A stretch of 64,000 bases of DNA from Carnegiea gigantea (lineage: Eukaryota > Streptophyta > Magnoliopsida > Caryophyllales > Cactaceae): the NCBI GenBank assembly GCA_029747015.1, contig JAKOGI010000080.1, positions 654,501-718,500 of the forward strand. The letters are read 5' to 3'. The position numbers and the translations under genes were made by a program. The stretch's first letter is position 1. The number at the start of each line of letters is the position of its first letter. Below are positions 12,470 to 24,378 of the stretch, piece after piece. The notes beneath the pieces were generated by a model. It was not told where the DNA came from. It searched no databases and saw only the letters and a program-made list of their open reading frames with translations.

Positions 12470-13890
12470 CCTGATATATTCTCGTGGATTTTTGTTCAAG
12501 AAGAGACAGAATTTTAGACCGAGTGCAATAACATATAAACAAAATAAATTGAGTGAGAATTTTATTGCAGACAAGGTAGGAAGAGAAAGTGGATTTTTCC
12601 TGTAGGTTAAGATAGAGATCATTTATTGATGCAGTGACAGGGTAGGAAGAATTAGAGGATATGGTGATGGGGTTATCTTAAAAGGTTTCTGGGTTCTGGC
12701 GTCATGGTGATCATGGGGATGAGAAGATGAGAATTCTGGGGAGGGGAAGAAGATTGAGGAAGCAGGAAGAATATAATTATGGCAGGAGATAAAAAGATTG
12801 AAGATAGTTTACCAATAGACAAGACAGAATATACGTGATAGAATTTGGAAAAATGAGAGGTGAATGACAGATGATACATAGCTTAATTAATTAGGAGAAG
12901 GAAAGGGAGAAAGGGAAAAATTCACTAGAAAATTGTCAATATTATGATATGACATACATAAGATGTATCAAATATAAACAAATACAAATTTTAATGTCAA
13001 AAATACAATCTCCGTTTTTTTAAATACATCACTTTTTACATATACATAGATAATACATTGATAACTCTTATACATCTTCCTACAACCGTTGTTTCACGAT
13101 ACAGTTTGGAGAAGAGATCCAACGATCTGGTGCAATATCCTAACTTCATTCAAATATATGGGCAAATCTAGTGCAGATATTTAGAAAATTAAGAGATCTC
13201 ATTTAAAGTATCGAAACTTATTGAAGAATGATACAAATATACTTATGTATAAAATTTTAGAGAAACATACATAATCAATCACTACCATGGGCAGATCTCA
13301 TATGCTAGGGGTGTCCGGACACCCCTAGCCCAACCAAAGTTCAAAATTGCTATTTTAAAAGGGTGGAATCATTATAATTGGACAACCCTAAGATAGGCCC
13401 AATAAACTTACGATATCCTTGCAATTATTAGGCTCAACTACTAATAATTGTAATTTTTCTTTTTTAATAAAAAATATAGTTGTAAAGATGGGTCATAACT
13501 AGCAATCCAAAGCAACAAACCCAACAGCTCAACATTTCTCCCATCCCAAACTCTAACTCTATGACTCTCTAAATCTTTCTCCTCCAGTCATCTTCCCAAT
13601 CATAGTTTGTTATATTGAATTACAAAATTGACCAAATCAGGTTGATCAATAAGATAGCACCAACATCATATGTGGTAAACGGAAATTGGAGGTAGCACAG
13701 TTGGACGACACCATGTTGCTATGTAAGAAGTGACCTCTATCACAATGTGACAACAATAGGAGTTGTAGCAGAAATTGTTGTAATACTACTATGTGGGCTA
13801 GATCAATTATTAGTAAAAATCCATCTGTAGCTAAGAGGTTAGTATTTTTTTGTATGGTCTATTATGATTATTATAGCTGCATTTACAGAC
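12470..13890. other. Gene-free stretch with a perfect 24-bp palindrome
   Basis: No coding exon is seen. The notable feature is a perfect palindrome at 13305-13328 with half-site CTAGGGGTGTCC. It is preceded by GGGCAGATCT and followed by AACCAAAGTTC, which resembles the termini of plant non-autonomous elements that start GGGCGGATCTAG. The other end of such an element was not located with confidence. Confidence 0.5.
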
Positions 13891-13917
13891 CTCCCCCCCT
13901 AAAAAAGCCTAATAGTC

Positions 13918-14216
13918 TTCCTGGATTGAGGGAAGAGAAGGGAAGGAAAGGATAATGAAGATTGGGAATATTAAATGAGGGGGAAAGAAGGGAAACCGAG
14001 AGAAACAATTCACCCTCATTCCCCCAATTTCACTCATTTTTATTCACCATTAAAATGAGGGGGAAAGGACGGGAAGGAAAAATTTTTAATAGTTCTTCTC
14101 CCCTCCCCTCCATCATTACAATATATCCAAATAAGACGAGTACAAATTACCTTTCTTTTCTTCCCTTCCTCTCCATTCCCCTCCCCTCTCTTGCCCTCTC
14201 TACTTCAATCCAAACA
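13918..14216. mobile_element. Foldback MITE with purine-rich/pyrimidine-rich ends
   Basis: The left end reads TGGATTGAGGGAAGAGAAGG and the right end CTCTCTTGCCCTCTCTACTTCAATCCA in complement, so the ends are inverted repeats (TGGATTGA / TCAATCCA) with a long GGGAAGG/CCTTCCC-rich arm. The 120-codon open frame across it is low-complexity and not a gene. The total length of about 300 bp fits a MITE. Confidence 0.6.
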
Positions 14217-14553
14217 ATGTGTAACTCTAATTTCATTATCAATTGTTGCAAGGAAGTAGAACGCATGCACATTTTGCACCCTCTTTTGAAATGCCATGGT
14301 CAAGAATTTTGTACCGTGTTTTGAAATACTATGGTCGAGATTGCTCTTAAATTACAGATATGCCACTAATATGACCTTTTGGGTCCTTTACAAATTTGTT
14401 CGAACGTCATCCTCGTTGGTGGAGCACATGTACACTTTTTGTGGATAATTAAGTCAATACAAAACAAAGATAAATCGCTGACTAAAATTTAATCAAGCAA
14501 TAGACAATAAAAAATTTACTATTAGTTATTTTAATCAAACAACAAAAATCAAT

Positions 14554-14683
14554 ACAACAACAACGACAACGACAACTCCTAGTGTAGGTCCCGCTTTAGC
14601 GGGGTCTGGGGAGATCCAGCTGTAAGCAACCTTACCTCTACCAGCATTCCTACCCGTACAGAGGCTGATTCCAAGAGACCCAC
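14554..14683 (-). mobile_element. Au-type SINE copy
   Basis: Read on plus, a (CAA)n stretch is followed by CCCGCTTTAGCGGGGTCTGG, GGGAGATCCAGC, CAACCTTACCTCTACC and GAGGCTGATTCCAAGAGACC. This is the reverse complement of the plant Au SINE body with its terminal TTG repeats, so the element lies on minus. A closely related copy is at 46256-46380, and decayed copies are near 38062 and 51501. Confidence 0.75.
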
Positions 14684-14759
14684 AAAAAAGGGTTTTGTGA
14701 AAATATTTTATAGAAGAAAGATTTTGTGAAAACACTAAATGAGAAAACATTTTACAGAA

Positions 14760-16990
14760 GAAAGATTCTATAGTAAGAGATTATTGGGATATATAAAAGC
14801 TCAGTTGCTGAAACTATGAAATAAAAGGAGAATTATCAAGAAGGAATTTTTTTAATTGTTTGAAGTTTAATTGTTTGAAATTGATATTTTAAGAATACAC
14901 GCGTATTACTTGTTTGGTACGCGTACACATGTACATGTAATAAATGCAAGTTCAATTGTTTCAAAATTGTACTTTAAAAATAAAGCAGCAATGATGAATC
15001 ACTCCTTCAATTTTTGAAGATCAAGAGTTTCTCAATATCAAACAAGACCGTGAATTATCAGATTACGACGCAGAATTATCAAAAAGGAATTTTTTTAAAA
15101 GATGTTTCTTGGCATGCCATCTCTATTTATTTTAGTTTCTGTGTGAAAAATAGGGGGGACGAGAAAAATTACTGGAAAATATAGATATTCATGGGGAAGG
15201 TTGGGCAAAAGAATTGGACATGAACAACAAAAAAATAATAGTCTGAATATTCGGGGTTGGAATAGCGTAAATCCTCCTTGTGGTTATTTTTGGGCCAACC
15301 AAATGTTCTTGTGGTCTTCATCGATCCTTCGTTCGCAAGATTAAATTGGGATGACTCTGCAAGAAATTAAGTAGCTGGTGTGACCACTTACGTGGAGAAA
15401 CAATTGGGGCTGATGGAGATCGTCCTATCTCCCCCTCACCCTTTGTATGAGTTCATTTGACCTTCTGGATTAATGTAACAGTGGATTTATATAGTATTTA
15501 ATTTCTTATTGTCATTTAAAAACTATGTGTATTTATTGCAAACAACTAATATGAAAACTTTTACTCATAAATATGAAATTGTGGCATAAGAAATGCAAAG
15601 AAAACAAAAAACTTAAGACATTTTAAGTAATTTTTAAGTTATTTTCATTGTTTTCAATTGAGACAAGTAAATGATATCTTCTGATTTGTATATTCTTCTC
15701 AAATTTAACAACTTTTTCAGATCAATAGTACTAATAATCTTTTTTATCTTGTAAAATCAATAGAAATCAATATATTAAATAATCTTCTTACTATATTAAA
15801 TAATAAATTTTTAATAGAAGTCTCTTCTTACTATAGTAGTTAGTACTAATAATCTTCTTTATCTTGTAAAATCAATAGAAGTTAATATATTAAATAATAA
15901 ATTTAAAAAAAAATTGATTTCTTAGACAACAAACTTTGGAAGACAGAGAGAATACTTTCTTATCGATAACAAAGCGCATTATCTACAGAGGGATATTAAA
16001 CCGGTAATTTCTTATATGCTCCTAGAAGTACATATATACTTTCGTCGCCCACATATATATATATACATATATATATTTGTATGTATTTCATGTATATATT
16101 TGTAATATATTAAATTTTTAATGTATATTACTAATGTAATTTATAAAAATATGTATTTTAAAACATATGATATAAATATTGACCTAGACCGAGCTTACTG
16201 AGAAGCCAATGGAACAACACAACCCGGTAGAACTGAAACATTTGCAATTTGCAAGGTCTGAATTAATAAATAAATAAAGGAGTTCCTGAGCCTGCGGACG
16301 CTATCGTTGAAAAAATTCAAAGTTTGACCAAACAGAGAGAAAAATAGAGGGAGTAACTGGGGAAGGCTGAAAGGAAGAAGTCAGCCGGGCTTTTAGGCTT
16401 TTAGTCGCGACCTTTTGTGAACCTTTCAGTCGTCTCTTCTACTCTGCACTCTCTCTCCCATCAATTATTTACTGTTGTAATGTTCCTAATTATTTTAATA
16501 CTAGTCTTGATCTGTATTTTACACGATATATATTAAAATAGATATTTTGTAACATATACTATATAAGTAATGAATCGATAGCCATTGTAGATATAGTCAA
16601 TATTATAAATTGGAAAAGATGATAGAATAATAAATTAAAAAATATAGGTGGGTAGCAACTTCATTTATAACCATTGGAATTAACAATTAAAAACCACAAA
16701 ACTTTGAAAAAGATTAGTATTATGTATTAGTATAGATTATGCTATTGTAATCAGGTAAAATATATTGCCATTACATTTTCATAGTCCGATTGAGGGGCTC
16801 ATATTCATCTCTTCCCTGGTTTAGCTGCTTCTGTGACTAATAATGACATCATTTTCTAACCCTTTAATAGTTATATTGTGATCAATGTTATTATCCTCCA
16901 TTAAATTGACGAAAGTTGTTTAGCACATATGCAATAAACGTTTAGTGCGTAAAAGAAAGAATTTATAGGATTACACTTGAGGAAGACTTT
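14760..16990. other. Gene-free region with a local duplication
   Basis: No coding exon is recognised. The segment beginning ACTAATAATCTTTTTTATC near 15729 is repeated about 115 bp later (near 15844) with few changes, through AATCAATAGAARTYAATATA. Around 16300-16470 is a CT-rich stretch that looks like a plant leader (ACTCTGCACTCTCTCTCCC), but no reading frame follows it. Confidence 0.5.
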
Positions 16991-16997
16991 CTTTTAT

Positions 16998-17145
16998 GGT
17001 CTCCAAACATGGACACATACTCATTCAGTAGGTTGTAAATACTTTTTCACGATATTCTTCAAAGTAGGTTGTAATCTCCAAACATGGACATATAATCATT
17101 CAATAGGTTGTAAATGCTTTTTCAAGATGTTCTTCAGAGTCTCAA
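16998..17145. repeat. Two-copy tandem repeat, 75-bp period
   Basis: The words GTCTCCAAACATGGACA and AGGTTGTAAATRCTTTTTCA recur with a spacing of 75 bp (units start near 17001 and 17076). The repeat makes a periodic open frame of 63 codons, which I read as a by-product and not a gene. Confidence 0.75.
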
Positions 17146-17149
17146 TTTC

Positions 17150-19690
17150 AATAATGCAACTAAACTGACAGAAAAGTGAAATTAAGGGTTGAATATTTGA
17201 ATATGAAAATCAACTTATTGCGTGAGTAATATCTATATTATGCCCGTTCATGCATTAAGCATTACTCCACAACTCAACGTATAGGTGGAGAAGGCAATTT
17301 TCTATGGAAAAGAACCTAAAGGAGGGGGAAGGGGGATAATAACCTAGATACTATTAAAACAATATTTATTTAAAGAACAATCGGTAATTCAAAGAGATGA
17401 ATTAATTCAAATAATAAGAAATGATTCATAAGTTCTAAGAGCAAATCAATGATAACACATTAAACATATGCATCACCTCACACTTCAATTGTTTTCTGTT
17501 GAATAAATATAAAGTATGTGAGATACTTATTAAGCCTACGCGGCTGTGGAAACATAGTACATACCAAGTCAAATATCAACAAAACCTAGCAAACTAATAA
17601 ATCCCATATTTGAAGTGAAGAAAAGAACAATGACTAAAGGAAAAGCAAAATCACATGGGCATGGTGACTCTTAACACTTCGGCCAGAGCCAAATTCACAC
17701 AATGACTTCCAGCAAGTTTTTGCTTGAGCTATGACAATGGCTGAGAAGTCTAAAGTGAGTCTGTTTTTTTATTTTCATAAAAGGGGCATATGACCTGGAG
17801 AAACGTGAGAGTTCAGAAAACTGATTTCTAAAAAGTGGATATTAATTGTGAGAGTCTAAGAGAGTGTGGGACATGTGAAAGATGGACTTTGGGTAACTGA
17901 AGTTGGCAAGAATCCAGGGATAAGGGGAAAGGGGGGGCTTTTTCAAAAGATTTTTAGATGGATAAATTATTTTCTTTTTTGCTGCCTTAATAAACGGCAA
18001 AGATGAGACTTGTTTCACTTAAGGAACGGCCCGCAATGCAAAAATTAATTGAAAAATTAAAAATAATACTATTTTTCAGCGAATATTTTACTGTTTAATT
18101 ACAAAATTTTAATTGAAAATTTAATTGAAATATCAACAAAAGGTTTGGTGGACAATATATTACTGTGTAGTGAATAACTTTGTGGGGATAAAATCTAATT
18201 GAAAATTAAAATGGGAATGATAGATTTTTTTGTAAAAAGCAAAAGCTAAGCAAAAATTGCCAAAAAAAGTTATAAAGGCAAAGGTTTTTTTTTGGGTTAA
18301 ACTATTTAACTTACCTAGTAGTTTAATAACCACAATTTATTCATTAAAACTTCTAGGTGTTTGTATCTAGTCCAAGGCCTGCTTTGAAATCAGTAGACGG
18401 GGTAAGATGAATGAGGGACACTCCAAGTTGATCCTTGCTTAGCTGAGCTCTAACTAGGGCAGCCAGATTAACTTCTTCTCTGCATAATTGATTTTAATCA
18501 TTCAGAACATATCAAGCAGAGCCCCGATTTTGTTGATGATGAGAATGTAATGGCTCCCAAACACAAATTTAAAAGTAGCCAAGTGAACAGGCATAATCAT
18601 ATTACACATAAAATTAGAGAAGAACATATAGGCACTTTGCTACATCTTAGCAACATAACTATAGTCATCCCATTAAGCTTAGCAGTTAGTGTTAGCATGG
18701 ACAGGTGAAACAATCACACAAGATATAGCCATATGTTTTTATGAACGGGTGAAAATATTTTTATGTATGATCGCTTGACTTTCTCATACGCAATCCCTGC
18801 AAATAACTCCAACAGGATGGTATGGCTCCATTTTCAGAAGTATAACCATAACAATTTTTAATTCCAACTCTAATAGGCTAGCTATCTTCCTCTTCTCAGA
18901 AGGCATTGCACAAAATATCTAATACAGGAAGTTCTAGGAAAAACTAGAAATACTGAGCAAATGCATAATGACCCATTCTAATCAACAAATTCCATAGATT
19001 GGCAATAGATGCTTTGCATGAAAGGTAGTAGGAATGCTCACCAAAATTCAGCCATTTCACTTGCTGGAATCTGACAACGATTCATAAAATGTTCTCAACG
19101 GCTCTATCTGTTAGCAATAACAATGCAGGCAGAAAGATATGTGCTTCGTATCTCTTCAGAAGGGTCATATTTATGCCCTGGCAAACTAAAAATCGTCTTT
19201 TCCCTTTTCTTCTTCTCAATTGAAGTTGTTGTGGTTGTTTGCTCTTTGTCGTTCACAATTAAAGAATAGCAGAACAATCAACTTGAAAGTAACGAGTGTA
19301 GAAAGCGAACTGTAATTTTGGCCCATTCATTGTAAGTTTGCCAAAATTACTGAGGACTACAGAGGTGCAGTGTTGACGTTAGAGCTTCTTGATCAACTAA
19401 CTGATACAATTATAGTAATTTACTTGATCGGCAAATAATTTTGACCATTGCTGAATTACAGAACCCAGACGGAACTTGATATTGAAACCAAAAAACAAAA
19501 AAAAAAGAGGAAAAAAACCCACATCTAGAGATACCCAATTGATAAATCAGTTCTTGGCAATTGAATGTGCATGTTATGCCTATTTTTACATCTATGCATA
19601 TACACCCAAAGAAATGAAACCCCAAATAAGCTCCCAACTATGAATTTTCCTAGATTGACTCATGATCCATTAGTGTAACGACAAATTTGC
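17150..19690. other. Gene-free stretch, nothing recognised
   Basis: Sequence complexity here is higher than in the AT-rich spacers, especially at 18360-19400. I found no frame with a recognisable family on either strand. It could hold untranslated or intronic sequence belonging to the SUMO-like frame at 19.7-20.0 kb or to a minus-strand transcript starting near 20.29 kb, but nothing in the sequence proves that. Confidence 0.4.
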
Positions 19691-19698
19691 AAAAATAA

Positions 19699-20013
19699 GA
19701 AATCCAACTACAGCAACTCACCATTCACCATTCACCAGAAACAAAAATTATCAGAGTTCTTGGCAGAGAATACGGCGCTATTTGCTTCACTTTCAATGGT
19801 GACAGGCTATCTAGTGCCAGAACTCCTAACAACCTCCGAATGAAGAATGGAGATGTTATAGTCACTTGGGTAGATAAGACCGGCGGTAGCTACAGACCTT
19901 CTCTGTACCCCTCATTAGCAGATCTAGTGTGTTCTACCATCGATCTGGAAATCACCAAGACATTGAACTCCATAATAGAAGATGGAAAACCCACAAAAGG
20001 GATGAACAACTAA
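19699..20013 (+). pseudogene. SUMO-like C-terminal half (ubiquitin fold), orphan frame or fragment
   Basis: A plus-strand frame, open from just after a stop at 19696-19698 to a TAA at 20011-20013, encodes AICFTFNGDRLSSARTPNN followed by LRMKNGDVIVTWVDKTGGS. This aligns without gaps to the second half of SUMO: the FxFxGxRL strand and turn, the conserved TPxxLxMxxGDxI segment, and a terminal (Q/K)TGG at 19879-19887. In SUMO the di-glycine is exposed by a protease, and here about 40 residues follow it. The first half of the fold (the strand and helix before FxF) is not recognisable upstream, so this is either the last exon of a spliced gene with an upstream exon I missed, or a truncated pseudogene. 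The only methionine in the SUMO-like part gives just 57 codons. Confidence 0.5.
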
Positions 20014-20159
20014 TAACAGAAACCCAGAAATCAGCTTCATCACTGAAGGGTATAAAAGAAATGGAGAAAATTATTGGTTTGAAGCTATTGGGATAGTAAT
20101 AGCGGCGGTGAGTCTCATGGTGGAAGCCATGAGAAGGCAAGAAATGGAGAAACAAAGGG

Positions 20160-20295
20160 GGAGACAGAGAGAGAGAGAAGCCAGTTCTGGTAATTTTAGG
20201 CAGGCCCAGCTATGAGGAGAGATGGGGAGAGGGAGCGGGAGCGGGAAGAGAGAGAGAAGATTGGGGTCTGGAAATTTCTGGGTAGGTGGGTAGTG
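20160..20295 (-). promoter_or_regulatory. Possible minus-strand leader (CT-rich), short ORFs only
   Basis: On minus this stretch is strongly CT-rich (CTTCTCTCTCTCTTCCCGC, then GGCTTCTCTCTCTCTCTGTC), as in plant 5' UTRs. It leads into ATGGCTTCCACCATGAG near 20130, but that frame stops after about 19 codons. It may mark the start of a non-coding or poorly recognised transcript running antisense to the SUMO-like frame. The evidence is compositional only. Confidence 0.25.
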
Positions 20296-21089
20296 ATGAG
20301 AGTGATTTATTTATTTTTGGTTTAGGTGATAAAGTAAATCAACGGCTGCTATTTATTATCCTATAAATCGGACGGCTGAAAAGTTCAAATTAATGAGAAT
20401 TTAGGAAATGGTAGTTACTAAAAGGTTATCATTACGTATGAATATAGATAGATATAGATTACTGTATCATCTTGATGACAAAAAAAAGAGGAATTGGGGT
20501 TATCTTTTTACCGAAGTATATGTAAACTGTCCCATTTACTAGATCCTCATATAAGATAGCTCAACGGGCTTTGCATAATTGGGACAATCGTCAAAATCTA
20601 TGATATCCAGGCTTAGAAGCTTGGTTGTTCCTCCCCCCCCCCTTCTTGTTTGTTTTGGAGGCTGAATGGGGCACAAAGGCGCATTAGGCGGAATTTTATT
20701 GTAGGTCTTAAGTAACAATTTTTAGAGAATTTACGAATTGAACTAACCAATATTCACTAAAGATCTGATCCCCTCCCCCCAAAACAAATATCGCATAATT
20801 AGAAGAAAAGTGAACGATAGAATTCAAACTTACGTATTTGGTACCTTGGTTAAAAAATCAAAGTTAAATTTGTAATATTGAAAAGAGAGCTTCGAGTTAA
20901 ATATGTAATATTGGAAAGACAGCTTCAAGTTGGTACATGAAATTTATATGCATGAAGATGGTAGTAGATGTTTTCTGATTTTTGTGTTGGTTGGTTGTTT
21001 GGTACCTTTCTTGAAAATTGGCCATGTTGTTGTACAGGTGACAGATTTGGTTTTTTTTTGGGGGGGGGGGGGTGGGGGTTGTTATTAGG

Positions 21090-21251
21090 GGTATGTTCTT
21101 TTCAACTTATCATAAGTATTTATTATAAGTAGTTAGTATTAATCAATGCTTTTCAGCACTGATCAGTAGTACTAATCAGCATTGATATTAGCAGTGATTA
21201 ATACTTATCAGCAGTGAATTACTTATGATAAATTGAAAAAAACAAACTCTA
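21090..21251. mobile_element. Short MITE with about 24-bp inverted ends
   Basis: The left end GTTCTTTTCAACTTATCATA is the inverted form of the right end TATGATAAATTGAAAAAAAC with few mismatches. The interior is made of alternating AATCAGCATTGAT / ATCAGCACTGATC words, so most of the element can fold back. Related sequence (CATCAGCATTGATAAATAAT) flanks the MITE near 51200, suggesting a second, interrupted copy there. Confidence 0.65.
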
Positions 21252-21722
21252 GATTTCAGGTATGTTGCTTCTTAATTGACAATTTCACATCCAATCGATA
21301 ATATTCATTGTGAGGAAAAAAACAACGGTAACTATATATTTCCATGGAAAATGTGTATTATATTCTAAGTTCATGTAAGATGTAATTGTAACAATGCTTC
21401 CTTTCTTTTCATTTTTTTTTTTTCTGAATGCTTTTTTTTTGGGGGGGGGGAAGGCAGTGTAAAGTAGCTCAATTATATTTATGCACTATTGGTTAGGGGC
21501 ATTAATAATTTTCATTGTTGAATTTCTTTCCCTTTTTAGTATAAGTATAAAAGTATAAATAAATTAGATTAGGTTCACATGACCCATACCCTATGAGAGA
21601 TTTATCTTTACACTTAGTTTTTTTGTACTGATGCTATCAAACTTTAATATTTATTCTAGCGAGATTTGTGTTTTTTTTAATTTATGTTCGGATAAGTTTG
21701 GTAACAGTATATAATCAGCCTC

Positions 21723-21725
<3 letters not shown>

Positions 21726-21775
<50 letters not shown>

Positions 21776-21790
21776 TATATATATATGTAA
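21726..21790. repeat. (AT)n microsatellite
   Basis: Long AT dinucleotide tract, interrupted near its right end (TATATTATAT). Confidence 0.95.
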
Positions 21791-22427
21791 ATAAACAGTA
21801 ATCAGAAAAGATATCATTGCTTTCCCTTTTTTGCTAGGGTGAAAACCGAACACTTTAGACTGGGCTTGAATATAAGAGATCCGACAATCTATGTAATTGT
21901 AGCCATGCCAATGAAGTGGGCCATCTCAGTCCAGCCCTGGGGCCACACACTTCTCTATGTTACTGTTCATGGGCCTATAACAAAACTCAACGTAAGAGCG
22001 AATACATTCTATATTTTGGTTTTCAACCCTCTTTAAATCGGACTTAGATAAGTTACCTCTAGGCCCATAAGATATGTACCTCCCATGCGTATTCTTTTCG
22101 CCATTTATGCAATTCAAGTTCGAAACTTTACCTAAGAAAAACAAATATTAAATCATTTGGATTAGCCCCAATTAGTAAAGCTGGTAGTATTTCGAAAATG
22201 AGGAACTTAATATAGGAAGGGAAAGGCCCATTGATAATGAGTTGAAGCATTATGTTAGCAATTAACAGATTGGCTTTCTCGAATCTTTGTGAATATACAT
22301 GTGAGCAATTCTTTAAAAAAATATTCTACGAGATCAAATCTTTTTTTCATTGTTTAAACTATTTTACGTACCTATAGTTTTTCATAACTATTTTGGACAA
22401 AACTATCTTGAATATCTTTCCTCGGGT

Positions 22428-22576
22428 AAAGCCTATCATACTCCTAAGAATACATACTTTCACAAGCCACATTAGTGCCATATATTAAAAATTATCTATA
22501 GACAATGTACATGCTGGAAAAATATATACACGTGGCAAGTGCGAGTACACACTCCTAGGTGTATAATATACATTAC
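22428..22576. repeat. Dispersed repeat, copy 1 (about 150 bp)
   Basis: From AAAGCCTATCATACTCCTAA to CATTACC this matches 56851-57003, including CCATATATTAAAAATTATCT and the near-palindromic ACACTCCTAGGTGTAT. The two copies lie 34 kb apart in the same orientation. The class is unknown. Confidence 0.75.
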
Positions 22577-22900
22577 CCATCCCGGGGGGTCCTAAGATGG
22601 TTGTTTGATGATGGCCATAATTTATACCTAACAGAAAGGGGAAGAAAAATAAATTTAATTTCCCCTTCATTTATTAAGCAATGGTTGTTAAAGGCAAGAT
22701 AATAAACAAAATGATAAATGGCCTTTCTTATATAGAGTTTTGATTAATGCTTGAATGGGAAATGTTGGATTTATTGTCTGAATAAGAAGATCCTATTTTC
22801 ATGACCAACATAAAAATTAATTATTTCCTCTCCAACACAATCAAACCCACAAAAAACCTCAATTATTCCTCCAATTTTTCAAAAGCAAAGAGAGAAACTA

Positions 22901-24378
22901 ATGAGCAAGTTAGAGAGACAAAAGTGGAGTGAGAGTACTGGTGTTATTGTGAGAGTGTATGAAGAATCAGCAACCGTTGGATCAAATTTTCATCAAGATG
23001 GGAATAGTGGTGAGAAGATCACTAGAAGAGAGAGAAAGGCACAGCCATGGCCATGCCGTCATGATGACCGCAGGGCAGATCTTCTTGCATATGCTCGTCA
23101 CCTTCGAGATATGGCCTCCCAACACCTCCATCAAAATCCCAAGCCTACTGCTTCATTGTCCAAGCCTGTTAAGGTAATCATCACTTTTTTATACACGATT
23201 AACCCTCATAATTAACGTGCCCAAGATTATGAGGTCCTAATTTACTCTATCTCTTCCCCCCCCCCCAAAAAAAACTATAATGTAACCAAAACAAGTGGGC
23301 TCCATTACCACTGTTGATAACATTTCGATGAATTAGTGCTAAAAATATGAAGTTTTAGGGTGTGTTTGGTACGTAGGGTTGAAAATTATTTTTCTAAAAA
23401 TTATTTTTCAGGTAAAATGATTTTTATGTAAAATTTATTTTTAGCTCATATTTTTAGTTGTTTGGTAAAAAGAAAAATAAGATTTTTGAAAAATAAGTTT
23501 GATTAGAAAAAAATGAACAAAAAAGCTAGAAAAAGGCACATTAGTGGAAAAACAAAAATAAGTAAGATATTCAGGAAAATGGAAATTTATATTTTATTCT
23601 TTAGGGAATTAGATACGGAAGAGAGAAGAATCTGAAACCGTGCAGACACCAAAGAAACGTAAAATCAACTTGCGCTCCATTCAAAGTGAATATATTTTCC
23701 TTCATTCCAGGGAAAATGATTTTCTCTTAAAAATAAATTTACCCTCCTTGTTTTACCAAACACCGAAAAATGAGAAAATTCACCCCTACCAAACACACCC
23801 TTAAGTACAATTTTTTGCGGACAATCTTTAATTTTTTTTTTAAGGATGTAAGAGTAGATTATATCTGTTTATGAATCCTTGTCTTAGGAAGGTTAGAATC
23901 AAAACTATAGTGAATTCGCTCACTAGTATTAGATATTTACGGCCATAGTTATCAACCATCTCTCCAATGCAATCTTTAAAAATTATTTAGGAATACACGT
24001 TTGTTTTTTTCTAATCAATAGTTTTAGTGGTACATGTAATGATTTTGGCAAAATGCATAAACAGAAACAGAGGAAGCTGTTGGCCCCAGTGAGAAAAGTC
24101 CGGCTGTCGTTTGGTCAACCCGGGGAGGCATGGAGATGTCAACGTATTGAATCGCGCGTTCATGAAAGGAAGTATCGATCATGCTATCCTACGAGGACCA
24201 AATGGAGTAAATTGTCCAAGGTTAGCATTAAAAAATAAATAATCAAAGGAAAAAATTTTGATCTTTTTAGTAAGCATATAAATTGAGTTCTTGATTTTTT
24301 TTAATTGGTTTTTGGCAGATGCTACGACGTTTGTTGAAAGAGTGGTCAACTGTTTGGAAGTGCAACAATCGATCATAA
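22901..24378 (+). CDS. Unrecognised basic protein, three exons (162 aa)
   Basis: Predicted exons are 22901-23173, 24065-24220 and 24319-24378. All introns are GT-AG, all exons are in phase 0 and the last ends in TAA, giving 162 residues. An AT-rich leader with an AAAGCAAAGAGAGAAACTA context precedes the ATG. The protein is strongly basic and rich in Arg, Lys and Trp. Segments that look conserved by composition are RRERKAQPWPCRHDDRRADL (about 42-61), LLAYARHLRDMA (about 61-72), KLLAPVRKVRLSFG (about 95-108) and WRCQRIESRVHERKYRSC (about 114-131). I see no signal peptide, membrane span or known catalytic motif, and I do not recognise the family. It could be a nuclear or chromatin-associated small protein, but that is a guess. 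Intron 1 carries a Tourist-like MITE, and a second open frame overlapping exon 1 is a shadow. The clean splice structure is the main support. Confidence 0.6.
23358..23800. mobile_element. PIF/Harbinger-like (Tourist) MITE in intron 1 of the 22.9-kb gene
   Basis: The element begins GGGTGTGTTTGGTACGTAGG and ends CCCCTACCAAACACACCC, which are inverted repeats (GGGTGTGTTTGGTA). It is flanked by TTA on both sides (23355-23357 and 23801-23803), the target duplication expected for PIF/Harbinger elements. Length is 443 bp with no coding capacity. It occupies about half of the host intron. Confidence 0.85.

Larger units (their letters stand above)
20300..22890. other. Intergenic region with MITE, (AT)n and dispersed repeat
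   Basis: No exon is recognised. The separately listed repeats are a short MITE at about 21090-21251, an (AT)n run at 21726-21790 and a dispersed repeat at 22428-22576. Two T(n)G(n) compound tracts occur at 21051-21072 and 21432-21450. Confidence 0.6.

Noticed and set aside
13962..14324. 120-codon plus-strand frame
   Set aside because: Low-complexity Pro/Ser/Leu-rich translation of the purine/pyrimidine arms of a foldback MITE.
16977..17168. 63-codon frame with internal LQTWT..HS.GCK repeats
   Set aside because: The protein repeat mirrors a 75-bp DNA duplication; no promoter, splice context or family.
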